Shown in pieces: positions 40,401 through 48,669 of a stretch of 64,000 nucleotides of DNA (positions are counted from its first letter, which is position 1; each line of letters begins with the position of its first letter). Both the position numbers and the translations under genes were made by a program. The notes beneath the pieces are model-generated. The model saw only the letters and a program-made list of their open reading frames with translations. It had not been told where the DNA came from and searched no databases. The stretch is from Gymnodinialimonas ulvae (GTDB taxonomy: Bacteria; Pseudomonadota; Alphaproteobacteria; Rhodobacterales; Rhodobacteraceae), in the NCBI RefSeq assembly GCF_037543845.1, contig NZ_JBBIFX010000001.1, positions 1,736,001 to 1,800,000 on the forward strand, read 5' to 3'.

Positions 40401-41309
40401 GTGTTCGCCATCCCGTTCCCACCGCTATCGCCCGAGCTGTTTTCCATCGAGATCGGCAGCTTCAATTTCGCCCTGCGGTGGTATGCGCTGGCGTATCTGT
40501 TCGGGCTTGGCCTCGGGTGGTGGGTGATCTGGAAAGCGGTGGCGCGGCCCGGCCTTTGGCCCCGCGACACGCCCCCCCTGAAGCCCGAACAGGTCGAGGG
40601 CTTGCTGACGGCGGTGGTGCTAGGCGTGATCCTTGGGGGTCGGGTGGGCTACGTCCTGTTCTATCAACCGGGCGCCTATGCCGACGATCCGCTTGCCGCG
40701 CTGCGCATCTGGGAAGGAGGGATGTCGTTCCACGGTGGCCTCGCCGGGGTTGCGATCTCGGCTTTCCTGTTCTGCCGCATGGTCAAGGCGCCCCCGCTGC
40801 AAATCGCCGACGCGATGTCGATGGTGATCGGGATCGGATTGCTGTTGGGACGTCTGGCGAATTTCGTCAACGCAGAGCTTTGGGGGCGAGCGTCGGACGC
40901 GCCCTGGGCGGTGATCTTTCCGGGCACTGCGGCGCAGGATTGCGCGGGGCCGGTGGGGATCGTGGAATATCTCGGCGCAACCGTCTGCGCGCGGCATCCG
41001 TCGCAGCTTTATGAAGCTCTGCTCGAAGGGGCGATCATGGGCGCGCTTTTGTTGTGGCTGGCGTGGCGGCGCGGCTGGTTGAAACGGCCGGGCGCACTGA
41101 CAGGTCTGTTTCTGCTGATTTACGGAGCGTCGCGGTTCCTCGTGGAGTTTTTCCGCCAGCCCGATGCGCAATTCACCGGCCCCGACAATCCGATCGGCTT
41201 CGCGCTCGCGCTATCGCCACAGGTTGGCCTGACGATGGGTCAGATCCTGACACTCCCGATGCTGCTGATCGGGCTCTTCGTGCTTCTGCGGGCGCGCCAT
41301 GTCTCTTAA
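40401..41309 (+). CDS. lgt: Prolipoprotein diacylglyceryl transferase
   Basis: 302 residues, about seven membrane segments. FNFALRWYALAYLFGLGLGWW at the N-terminus, GGRVGYVLFYQPG, the Lgt signature GLLLGRLANFVNAELWGRASD, and ARHPSQLYEALLEG with the catalytic His/Arg region. Attaches diacylglycerol to the lipobox Cys of prolipoproteins, so it would act on the lipoproteins encoded elsewhere here. Start is GTG 40401 with GAGG 8 bp upstream. The stop lies 11 bp inside the next gene. Confidence 0.97.
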   Translation: MFAIPFPPLSPELFSIEIGSFNFALRWYALAYLFGLGLGWWVIWKAVARPGLWPRDTPPLKPEQVEGLLTAVVLGVILGGRVGYVLFYQPGAYADDPLAALRIWEGGMSFHGGLAGVAISAFLFCRMVKAPPLQIADAMSMVIGIGLLLGRLANFVNAELWGRASDAPWAVIFPGTAAQDCAGPVGIVEYLGATVCARHPSQLYEALLEGAIMGALLLWLAWRRGWLKRPGALTGLFLLIYGASRFLVEFFRQPDAQFTGPDNPIGFALALSPQVGLTMGQILTLPMLLIGLFVLLRARHVS

Positions 41310-42348
41310 GGACCGCCTCATTGCGCGCATCGCGCGGCTGGGGCCGATATCGGTTGCCGACTTCATGGCTGAATGCCTGCACGATCAGGAGTTCGGATAC
41401 TACGCTACCCGTGACCCGTTGGGTCGGGGCGGGGATTTCATTACCGCGCCCGAAATGACCCAGATGTTTGGGGAATTGATCGGCCTGTGGATCGCGCAGG
41501 TCTGGATGGATCAGGGTCGCCCGACCGGCATCCTGGCCGAGCTTGGGCCGGGGCGTGGAACCCTGATGGCCGATGTCTTGCGCGCGACGCGGAGCGTTCC
41601 GGGGTTTCACGCCGCGATGGATTTGCATTTGGTCGAGGCCTCAGACGTGCTGCGACAGATGCAAGCCGAAAACGTGCCGGGTGCGGCGTTCCACGGGTCC
41701 GCGGCCGACCTGCCCGAAGCGCCACTTTTCTTGATCGCCAACGAGTTTTTCGATGCCCTGCCGATCCGACAGTTTCAGATGAACGCCGCGGGCGATTGGC
41801 AGGAGCGCCAGATCGGCGCCGGGGCGGATTGCCTGATCTGGGGTCTGGCGCCCCCTGCCCCACTGTCGGTCCGCGACGGCTTCCGCCCCGGCATGATCAC
41901 GGAGACCTGCGCCCCCGGCGAGGCCATCGCCGAAGAGGTCGGGCGCCGGATCGCCACCCATGGCGGCGCGGCCCTGATCGTCGACTATGGCGACAGCGAA
42001 AGTACCGGCGACACGTTTCAGGCACTGGCGCAGCACGCCTATGCCGATCCGTTGGAGGCCCCGGGCGATGCAGACCTGACCGCGCATGTTGCTTTCGGCC
42101 CACTGGCCCGAGCGGCGCGCCCGGTGGTTGCATCGGGCCTTGTGCCGCAGGGCGTCTTCCTTGAGCGGCTCGGCATCACGGCGCGCGCGCAGGCGCTGGC
42201 CGACGGCCTGAGCGGTTCGGCACTCGATACGCATATCGCAGCACACAGGCGGTTGACGCATCCGGCGGAAATGGGGACGCTGTTCAAGGTGATGGCACTG
42301 ACCCCCGACGGCGCACCTGCGCCGCCAGCCATGGAGCCTGCCCCATGA
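41299..42348 (+). CDS. MidA/NDUFAF7-like class I SAM-dependent methyltransferase
   Basis: 349 residues. SVADFMAECLHDQEFGYYATRDPLGRGGDFITAPEM is the hallmark N-terminus. The SAM-binding motif ILAELGPGRGTLMADVLRA follows, then FLIANEFFDALPIRQFQ. The mitochondrial homologue NDUFAF7 methylates an Arg of complex I subunit NDUFS2 (family knowledge). Overlaps lgt by 11 bp and pgeF by 4 bp in a lgt-midA-pgeF operon. Confidence 0.93.
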   Translation: MSLKDRLIARIARLGPISVADFMAECLHDQEFGYYATRDPLGRGGDFITAPEMTQMFGELIGLWIAQVWMDQGRPTGILAELGPGRGTLMADVLRATRSVPGFHAAMDLHLVEASDVLRQMQAENVPGAAFHGSAADLPEAPLFLIANEFFDALPIRQFQMNAAGDWQERQIGAGADCLIWGLAPPAPLSVRDGFRPGMITETCAPGEAIAEEVGRRIATHGGAALIVDYGDSESTGDTFQALAQHAYADPLEAPGDADLTAHVAFGPLARAARPVVASGLVPQGVFLERLGITARAQALADGLSGSALDTHIAAHRRLTHPAEMGTLFKVMALTPDGAPAPPAMEPAP

Positions 42349-43115
42349 CGATGACCGCCACATGCCTCGACCCGATCACCTCGCCGCTTCTGGAGGGCGT
42401 GACGCATGGCTTTTTCACTCGCGTCGGCGGGGCCTCGACGGGGATCTTCGCCGGGCTCAATTGCGGTGGCGGGTCCAGCGATCAGGCCGAGGTGGTGGCG
42501 ATGAACCGCGCGCGCGTGGCCGCCGAATTGGGCGTCTCGCCCGAGGCATTGGTAGGCGTCCACCAGGTGCATTCCGCCGATGTCACGACCGTGCACGGGC
42601 CCACCCAAGCGCGTCCGAAGGCCGACGCCATCGTGACTGCAACACCGGGCGTGGCCCTTGCGGTCCTGACCGCGGATTGCCAGCCGGTTCTTTTCGCCGA
42701 TCGCGAGGCCGGTGTGATCGGCGCCGCCCATGCGGGCTGGCGCGGGGCGTTTGACGGTGTGCTGGAGGCGACGGTAGAGGCCATGGAACGCCTTGGGGCG
42801 CGGCGCACGCGGGTCCGTGCAGTGATCGGTCCCTCAATCAGCCAAAGCGCCTACGAGGTGGGACAGGAATTTCTTGAACACTTCATGGATGCGAACCCGG
42901 AAAACGGGCGCTTCTTCGTCAACGGGGTCGACGGAAAATACCTGTTCGACCTGACCGGTTTCGGCCTGACCCGCCTGCGTGCGGTCGGTGTGACGGAGGC
43001 AGAATGGACCGGGCATTGCACCTATTCGGACCCGGCGTTGTTCTATTCTTACCGGCGCGCCACGCACCGGGCAGAGGTGGATTACGGGCGTCTAATATCC
43101 GCGATTCGTCTCTGA
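42345..43115 (+). CDS. pgeF: Peptidoglycan editing factor PgeF (YfiH/DUF152 family)
   Basis: 256 residues. Starts ITSPLLEGVTHGFFTRVGGASTGIFAGLNCG. Zn-site residues in VHQVHSADV, LTADCQPV and GAAHAGWRGAFDGVLEATV, and the C-terminal GHCTYSDPALFYSYRR. In E. coli the protein removes mis-incorporated L-serine peptidoglycan precursors; homologues were earlier called laccases. Last gene of the lgt operon. Confidence 0.94.
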   Translation: MTMTATCLDPITSPLLEGVTHGFFTRVGGASTGIFAGLNCGGGSSDQAEVVAMNRARVAAELGVSPEALVGVHQVHSADVTTVHGPTQARPKADAIVTATPGVALAVLTADCQPVLFADREAGVIGAAHAGWRGAFDGVLEATVEAMERLGARRTRVRAVIGPSISQSAYEVGQEFLEHFMDANPENGRFFVNGVDGKYLFDLTGFGLTRLRAVGVTEAEWTGHCTYSDPALFYSYRRATHRAEVDYGRLISAIRL

Positions 43116-43374
43116 ACGCATTGGCGTCACGCCCGTGAAGAAATGCGCCGAGATCTGGGCATATTACGCCCCGACATCGGCACAATTCGCGATGCATTTA
43201 TCCTAAATGCCTTAGAAATAGACCTCTGCGTGTCGGGGGCTTGCCCCAAAATCGCCCAGATGATTCACCTGGCCTTAGGGTTTTTGCCGCAAGACTGCCC
43301 GAAAGCCGCGTCACTATGATCTTAGTCGCAAAGATCGCTCGGCAAAGACGAGCAAGCCAAAAGGGACGTGGCAC

Positions 43375-43506
43375 ATGAAAACGCAACGCTGGATGAAAAC
43401 AGCCCTGAAAGAAGCAGACAAAGAGCAGATTGAAATGCCGTGGTCGCGCAAGGTGCGCATGGCCCGGCGCGCGGAGAAGCCGCAAAAGCTCGTGGCCGCC
43501 GAATAA
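43375..43506 (+). CDS. 43-residue small basic protein
   Basis: Too short for routine gene calling. ATG 43375 is preceded by AAGGGA at 43361. Sequence MKTQRWMKTALKEADKEQIE then MPWSRKVRMARRAEKPQKLV and a short tail, strongly amphipathic and basic. A good terminator 55 bp later supports a real monocistronic gene. Small proteins with an RxWMKxxLxEA...PW start are, as I recall, widespread in Rhodobacteraceae. Function unknown. Confidence 0.7.
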   Translation: MKTQRWMKTALKEADKEQIEMPWSRKVRMARRAEKPQKLVAAE

Positions 43507-43560
43507 AGCGGAAACCCCGGATAAAGACCCCGAGGACCCCTCATCAAGAACGCTTGCACG

Positions 43561-43583
43561 GGCGGCCAGAATGGCCGCCTTTT
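43561..43583 (+). terminator. Terminator of the 43-residue protein gene
   Basis: GGCGGCC-AGAAT-GGCCGCC (7 bp perfect stem) followed by TTTTA. It lies 54 bp after the stop codon and 40 bp before the stop of the convergent sulfotransferase gene. Confidence 0.8.
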
Positions 43584-43622
43584 AGCGGTTTGGGCACCGG
43601 CAACACAGACCGACCCGGCGCC

Positions 43623-45632
43623 TCACTCCAACGACACTGGCATCTCCAACGCGTCGAAGAGCGGCTGCAAATCCGCCGCATGCAACGTCCACCCGGCTAC
43701 CGACGAGCGCGCGATGGGTGCGCGGGCCTGCGCGAAGCTCAGCGTTTGAATGCGCCGCGCGTTGTTTTGCGGTGCAAGGCAAGCCGCATCCCACGGCAGA
43801 TCAACGGCCTCCAGAAGCGCGCGGATCTGCGTTTCGGGATCGGCCGTCAGCTCTTCATATCGGATTGTATGCACCTGTCCCGGCAACGCGGCACGCCAAA
43901 ACGCTGTCACCGCATCATGCAGCCGGATATATCGCCCCATGGCGGTCAGGTCATAGGCATACCGATGCAACCCATCCGGAAAACGATTGCGATAAAGCGA
44001 CAGGCCGACATCGCGCGGATCACGGGTAACATGCACGATCCGCGCCTCCGGCAGGGCGCGAACTGCGTGCCCCATGCGCGAAAAGGTCGAGATCGCCTTG
44101 TCGACGATCACATCGGGGGTCCCTGTGCGACGGCGCGCCAAGGTCAGATAACGGTCCCCGGCCTGCTGCAAGGCCCGCGGGTCTGCGCGATTTTCCCGGC
44201 GCAACAAGTCACGGGACGGGGCAAGAGCCTGGCCGAGAAAAGGCATCTCGCCTCCCGCGCCAACCTGTGGATGCGCGTCAAGAATGGTCTCGACCAATGT
44301 GGTGCCTGAACGCGGCAGACCGGTGACGAAGATCACCCGTCCTTCGGGGCTTTCCGGAGCCAGAGGCCCGAGCGCGCCCCATTCGTCGACAAGCGCCTTT
44401 GCGGCAGCCACATCGGCCTCGAAACTATAGGGAAACGCCTTGGTCATCAGGCGGTTGGCGCGGTGCAAATGGTCCATGACGGCGCTATGCTGCGCGAGAT
44501 CAGAGGCGCATTTCGCCGCAGCAAAGTGGAGACCGGCCCGGTCCATGGTCGCGGCCCCTGCCTTTTCGAGCGCCTCGGCGATCCGACCTGGCAAAGCGGC
44601 CTCGGGGGTGATCTTTCGGCCGTTGGCAAAGGCGCGGAAGGCCTCGCCATTTGTGGGTTCGGCCGCAAGTGCTGCCTCAAGATCCACCTCAGCCTGCGCC
44701 AGTTCGCCCGAGGATTGCGCCATTTGCGCGCGATGGATGAGCAGCGCGGGCGTTGATGTGTGCGCAAGCGCGGCCTCGATCAACGCCGTCGCCGTTTCGA
44801 TATCCCCCGCTGTTTCCGCCGCACTCGCAACGCGCCGGGCTATGGCCTCCATCGGGGCACCAGCAGTGACGGCATGCCGAAGCGCCGCCTGCGCTTTTGC
44901 GCCTCGAAACGCCGCCGCTGCTGCCAGCGCAAGCTCCATCTGCCAAACGCGATCCTTCTCGGGACCATCCGACAACAATGCGACCGCCGCATCCGGTTGC
45001 GCCGTCTCTCGCAGGGCTTGGGCGCGCAGAACCGTCGCGGCCGGTGGTAAATCGGGCGCGGCCAACAACACGTCCACACGCGCGATCTGTCCAGTTGCCA
45101 GCGCCGCGCGCGCAAGTGCCAGTCGCGCGCCGACGTGCGTTTTATCGCGGGCGTGGGCTGCCTCAAGTGGCGCAATGGCGGCGGCACCTTCACGGATCAA
45201 ACCCAGCATATACATCGGCCAAAACGCTTGCGGCGCGGCCTTCGTCAGGCGCACGGCCTCAGCTTCCGCCGCCGCCTTGTTCCCGTCGCGCCACAGCCGT
45301 TGCGCCTTGGCAAGATCCCGTTCCGAGCCGATCAGGACGCCTGCCCTGGCGGCCTGCGCCTCAAGTTTGGCTCGCGCAGAACCGGAGAGCACAGAGTACA
45401 GACCCTGCCAAATTGCGGCCTCTTTCGGCTTCAAGGACAGGGCCTCGCGGAACAATCGCTCTGCCGCGGGGGGGTCATCGGGCAGACAGCGCGCTTTTTG
45501 GAACAGAACCTCGGGGATGTCGGCTTTCAGCGACAGGATGCGGTCATAAATTGCAGCTGCTTCGGCCAGGCGGCCAGCCTGCTGGAGCGCTTGCCCCTCA
45601 CGGTAGAGCGCCGTCAGATCAATCGGAGGCAT
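43623..45632 (-). CDS. TPR-containing sulfotransferase
   Basis: 669 residues in two parts. Residues 1-400 are TPR-like helical repeats (e.g. REGQALQQAGRLAEAAAIYDRILSLKADIPEVLFQKA), rich in Ala and Arg. From about 425 a sulfotransferase domain begins: the PAPS 5'-phosphate loop VIFVTGLPRSGTTLVETIL is near 436, and the 3'-phosphate region is VHVTRDPRDVGLSLYRNRF. No signal peptide. TPR-sulfotransferases of this kind modify proteins or glycans (tyrosine or sugar acceptors); the acceptor here is unknown. A PAPS-making gene lies 3 kb to the right. It ends 40 bp from the small-protein terminator. Confidence 0.9.
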   Translation of the reverse strand: MPPIDLTALYREGQALQQAGRLAEAAAIYDRILSLKADIPEVLFQKARCLPDDPPAAERLFREALSLKPKEAAIWQGLYSVLSGSARAKLEAQAARAGVLIGSERDLAKAQRLWRDGNKAAAEAEAVRLTKAAPQAFWPMYMLGLIREGAAAIAPLEAAHARDKTHVGARLALARAALATGQIARVDVLLAAPDLPPAATVLRAQALRETAQPDAAVALLSDGPEKDRVWQMELALAAAAAFRGAKAQAALRHAVTAGAPMEAIARRVASAAETAGDIETATALIEAALAHTSTPALLIHRAQMAQSSGELAQAEVDLEAALAAEPTNGEAFRAFANGRKITPEAALPGRIAEALEKAGAATMDRAGLHFAAAKCASDLAQHSAVMDHLHRANRLMTKAFPYSFEADVAAAKALVDEWGALGPLAPESPEGRVIFVTGLPRSGTTLVETILDAHPQVGAGGEMPFLGQALAPSRDLLRRENRADPRALQQAGDRYLTLARRRTGTPDVIVDKAISTFSRMGHAVRALPEARIVHVTRDPRDVGLSLYRNRFPDGLHRYAYDLTAMGRYIRLHDAVTAFWRAALPGQVHTIRYEELTADPETQIRALLEAVDLPWDAACLAPQNNARRIQTLSFAQARAPIARSSVAGWTLHAADLQPLFDALEMPVSLE

Positions 45633-45636
45633 CCGC

Positions 45637-46137
45637 TCAGGCCGATTGCGCGAGACGTTCTTCCATCACGTCGAAGGGCACGCCGGGCGTGTCTTTAGCC
45701 CCCCGGATCACAAGCGACGTGCGGACCGACGCAACATTTGGTGCCGATGTCAGTTCGCCCGTGAGGAAGGATTGAAACGACGACAGATCGGGCGCCACAC
45801 ATTTCAGGATGAAGTCAATTTCGCCGTTTAGCATGTGGCATTCGCGAACCAGCGGCCAGTTATGGCACCGCTCTTCAAAGGTGACCAGATCGGCTTCGGC
45901 CTGGCTCGACAGGCCGACCATGGCGAACACTTGCACCTCAAACCCCAACTGACGCGCGTCGACATCTGCGTGGTAGCCCTTGATGAAACCGGCCTCTTCC
46001 AGCGTACGCACCCGGCGCAGGCAAGGGGGCGCAGAAATCCCAACCCGCTTGGCAAGCTCGACATTCGTCATGCGACCGTCACCTTGCAATTCAGCAAGGA
46101 TCTTGCGGTCGATCGGATCGAGTTTCGCGCTTTGCAT
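45637..46137 (-). CDS. Lrp/AsnC-family transcriptional regulator
   Basis: 166 residues. Winged helix LDPIDRKILAELQGDGRMTNVELAKRVGISAPPCLRRVRTLEEAGFI at the N-terminus. The RAM effector-binding domain follows (EVQVFAMVGLSSQAEADLVTFEE...GEIDFILKCVAPDLSSFQSFL). The start MQSAKLDPIDRKI at 46137 is the family start. Divergent from trxB across 228 bp, and followed after 4 bp by the sulfotransferase gene, with which it may be co-transcribed. Confidence 0.93.
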   Translation of the reverse strand: MQSAKLDPIDRKILAELQGDGRMTNVELAKRVGISAPPCLRRVRTLEEAGFIKGYHADVDARQLGFEVQVFAMVGLSSQAEADLVTFEERCHNWPLVRECHMLNGEIDFILKCVAPDLSSFQSFLTGELTSAPNVASVRTSLVIRGAKDTPGVPFDVMEERLAQSA

Positions 46138-46189
46138 CTGGGCCGTGCTCCCTTGGAGCGGTTTTCGAAACGACCGCTCTTCAATTCGA

Positions 46190-46218
46190 TTGCGCAACTT
46201 TATTTCACATGCGCGCAA
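46190..46218. promoter_or_regulatory. Imperfect inverted repeat in the lrp-trxB intergenic region
   Basis: TTGCGC (46190-46195) and GCGCAA (46213-46218) separated by 17 bp that are AT-rich in part. It could be an autoregulatory site for the Lrp-type regulator. Confidence 0.3.
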
Positions 46219-46365
46219 GAAATGGAATAGCTATCAAGTGCAAAGAAGGGCTGCCTTGCCAGCACCAAGATAACCCAACGCATCCGTGTGTGGGCAGGTC
46301 TTTCCTCCGCCAAGCGGCGGGCGTATATCCGACGGACGGATGCTGCCACCCCGGGGGAGAAACCC

Positions 46366-47361
46366 ATGACCGACAAACGCCATACCCGCCTTTTGATCAT
46401 CGGCTCGGGGCCTGCGGGCTACACCGCCGGCGTCTATGCCAGCCGCGCGATGCTGGAGCCGATCCTGGTGCAGGGTATCCAGCCCGGCGGGCAGCTGACC
46501 ATCACCACGGATGTGGAAAACTGGCCCGGCGACGCCTCGGTCATGGGGCCGGATCTCATGGTTCGTATGGAGGCGCATGCCAAGGAAATGGGCACAGAGA
46601 TCATCGGCGACCATATCAGCGCGCTGGACCTGTCGACACGTCCGTTCACCGCCCAAGGGGACAGCGGAACGACCTATACCGCCGATGCCGTGATCCTGGC
46701 GACCGGCGCCCAGGCTAAATGGCTCGGGCTACCATCAGAGGAGCATTTCAAGGGCTTCGGTGTGAGCGCCTGCGCCACCTGTGACGGCTTCTTTTATCGC
46801 GGACAGGAAATCGTGGTGGTTGGCGGCGGCAACACCGCCGTGGAAGAGGCGCTGTTCCTGACGAATTTCGCGAGCAAGGTCACCTTGATCCATCGACGTG
46901 ATAGCCTGAGGGCAGAGAAAATCATGCAGGACCGGCTCTTCAAGAACCCAAAGATCGAGGTTTTGTGGAACCATGAAATCGAAGAGGTCGTCGGAGCGAG
47001 CGAGCCGCGCGGGGTCGAAGGCATCCGCGCCAAACATGTGCAAACCGGCGAAATCACTGAAATCCCGTGCAAAGGCTTTTTTGTGGCCATCGGGCACGCC
47101 CCGGCGACGGAGTTGGTCAAGGATCAGCTCGAGATGCACAACGGCGGCTATGTGAAGGTGCAGGCAGGTACGACAAAGACCTCCATTCCCGGCGTGTTTG
47201 CGGCGGGCGATCTGACGGACCATGTGTACCGGCAGGCCGTGACCAGCGCCGGCATGGGCTGCATGGCCGCGCTGGATGCGGAGAAATTCCTAGCCGAGAT
47301 GGAAGGTGAAGACACGGCTGAAGCAGGTGCCTACGCCGCCCCGGTGGATGCCGCCGAATAG
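46366..47361 (+). CDS. trxB: Thioredoxin reductase (NADPH)
   Basis: 331 residues. FAD motif LLIIGSGPAGYTAGVYASRA, redox-active CATCDG (Cys136 and Cys139), NADPH-binding VVVGGGNTAVEEALFL and the late FAD segment GVFAAGDLTDHVYRQAVTSAGMG. Keeps thioredoxin reduced, which in turn serves reductases such as PAPS reductase. Start at 46366 has GGGGGAGA 5 bp upstream. Normal length. Confidence 0.97.
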   Translation: MTDKRHTRLLIIGSGPAGYTAGVYASRAMLEPILVQGIQPGGQLTITTDVENWPGDASVMGPDLMVRMEAHAKEMGTEIIGDHISALDLSTRPFTAQGDSGTTYTADAVILATGAQAKWLGLPSEEHFKGFGVSACATCDGFFYRGQEIVVVGGGNTAVEEALFLTNFASKVTLIHRRDSLRAEKIMQDRLFKNPKIEVLWNHEIEEVVGASEPRGVEGIRAKHVQTGEITEIPCKGFFVAIGHAPATELVKDQLEMHNGGYVKVQAGTTKTSIPGVFAAGDLTDHVYRQAVTSAGMGCMAALDAEKFLAEMEGEDTAEAGAYAAPVDAAE

Positions 47362-47394
47362 CAGCCTGCAGACGGCTTTTCCTTCTCGGGCCGC

Positions 47395-48450
47395 CTAAGC
47401 CCGCCGAAGTCTCTTAGCGAAACGGGCAAGGGCGGTTGGTACGCGTTGCTGCTGACCAAAGCTGCGGACAGCATCGGCGTAAGCGTCAGGCCCGGTGCGC
47501 AGGGCCCGCTTGGCCTGACCGGATTGCGCCACGAGCCAATCGCGGGTCTCGGGTAGGATATCATCGAAATCGGTGTCACCACGCAGGGCACGCGGCGTTG
47601 CGTGCGGCTCAGGCTCTTCGAACGTCCAGCCCATCCTGGCCTGTGCCCAAGGTCCGGTCGCGCGCGCCATGTCCAGTGCGCCCGCTAGCAGGTCGGGATG
47701 CATCCGAAATGGCGCGCCTTCTAGAGTGGACAGGCAGGCCAGAATGCGTCCGTCGCCGGGGTGACGCGCCGGGTATTTGCGGCGGTATTGCACCAAGAGG
47801 CGCGTTGCTTCGTCACACAGGCTTATATTGGCATCGCGCCCCTGCTCCGGGAGCGGCCCAAGGTCCAGCGCCTCGGCAAAATGCTGCACCACCGATCCGC
47901 CCGCCAACGCATCGCGCTCAAACGGGAAAAGGCGCACGTTTTCCGCCCCAAGCGCCTGGTCCCACATGGCAATGTCGGCAGAATAAGGGCGCGTGGCCCG
48001 GCGAAGAACATCCGCGATCGGTGCATGCCCCGTCTTGTAGAATTGCTGCACATAAGAAGTGACGAAGGACAATGGCGGGCGAATGAAGGCTACCGCAGAG
48101 ATTGAGCGCGCATGCCGATTGAGATGGTCCAGAAGGCTGGTCACCGCCGCTGCGGGAAGCCGCAACATCGCCTCTGCCGACAGGATCGCGCGGGGGGTTC
48201 GAACCGCGTACAGCGCATCGGTGATGTGATTTCGCGCATCCATCGGGGATTGCGCCTCAAGCGGACCGGCGTGGATCGCGACCGGCGCGATACGTCCATG
48301 GGCACGGAGAACCACCGGATTCGCGGAATGCGGCGGGTTGAGGTCCAGATAGGTCCAATCCTCCCCGGTTTTCACGGCATTCAGCGCGCGCTGAATAGAG
48401 GTGGTGCCGGTTTTCGGCATGCCGATATGCAAGACAAGTTCGTCGATCAT
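47395..48450 (-). CDS. Sulfotransferase-family protein
   Basis: 351 residues. P-loop-like PAPS-binding start MIDELVLHIGMPKTGTTSIQRAL at residues 1-23 and a SAVAFIRPPLSFVTSYVQQFYKTG segment where the 3'-phosphate-binding Arg/Ser usually lie. No signal peptide. Acceptor unknown; the MPKTGTTS type is common in bacterial polysaccharide sulfotransferases. It is divergent from the HTH-PAPS-synthase gene, sharing a 219 bp region with two palindromes. ATG 48450 preferred over TTG 48468; no ribosome site decides it. Confidence 0.8.
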   Translation of the reverse strand: MIDELVLHIGMPKTGTTSIQRALNAVKTGEDWTYLDLNPPHSANPVVLRAHGRIAPVAIHAGPLEAQSPMDARNHITDALYAVRTPRAILSAEAMLRLPAAAVTSLLDHLNRHARSISAVAFIRPPLSFVTSYVQQFYKTGHAPIADVLRRATRPYSADIAMWDQALGAENVRLFPFERDALAGGSVVQHFAEALDLGPLPEQGRDANISLCDEATRLLVQYRRKYPARHPGDGRILACLSTLEGAPFRMHPDLLAGALDMARATGPWAQARMGWTFEEPEPHATPRALRGDTDFDDILPETRDWLVAQSGQAKRALRTGPDAYADAVRSFGQQQRVPTALARFAKRLRRA

Positions 48451-48577
48451 GGGTATGTTCTGGCGCAAGGGCGTTAAGAAACCATTGGGCGTCCATGAAA
48501 ATGCCCGGTTTCGACGAAAGACGCAGGGCGCGTTTGAACCTGAGGATATCGGAAGATTTCCACCATAGAAACAAATT

Positions 48578-48591
48578 GTTCAATCTTGAAC
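48578..48591. promoter_or_regulatory. Palindrome GTTCA-N4-TGAAC, copy 1
   Basis: GTTCAATCTTGAAC, extendable to TGTTCAAtcTTGAACA. Lies in the divergent promoter region between the sulfotransferase and HTH-PAPS-synthase genes, 49 bp centre to centre from copy 2. Confidence 0.6.
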
Positions 48592-48626
48592 AAACCTCTT
48601 TTCATTAGGACTGATATCCCATATGC

Positions 48627-48640
48627 GTTCATCCGTGAAC
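48627..48640. promoter_or_regulatory. Palindrome GTTCA-N4-TGAAC, copy 2
   Basis: GTTCATCCGTGAAC, 30 bp before the start of the HTH-PAPS-synthase gene. Same half-sites and spacing as copy 1; inferred operator for the HTH of the adjacent gene. Confidence 0.6.
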
Positions 48641-48669
48641 AAACTGATGAATGACTGATTCCCGACCCG

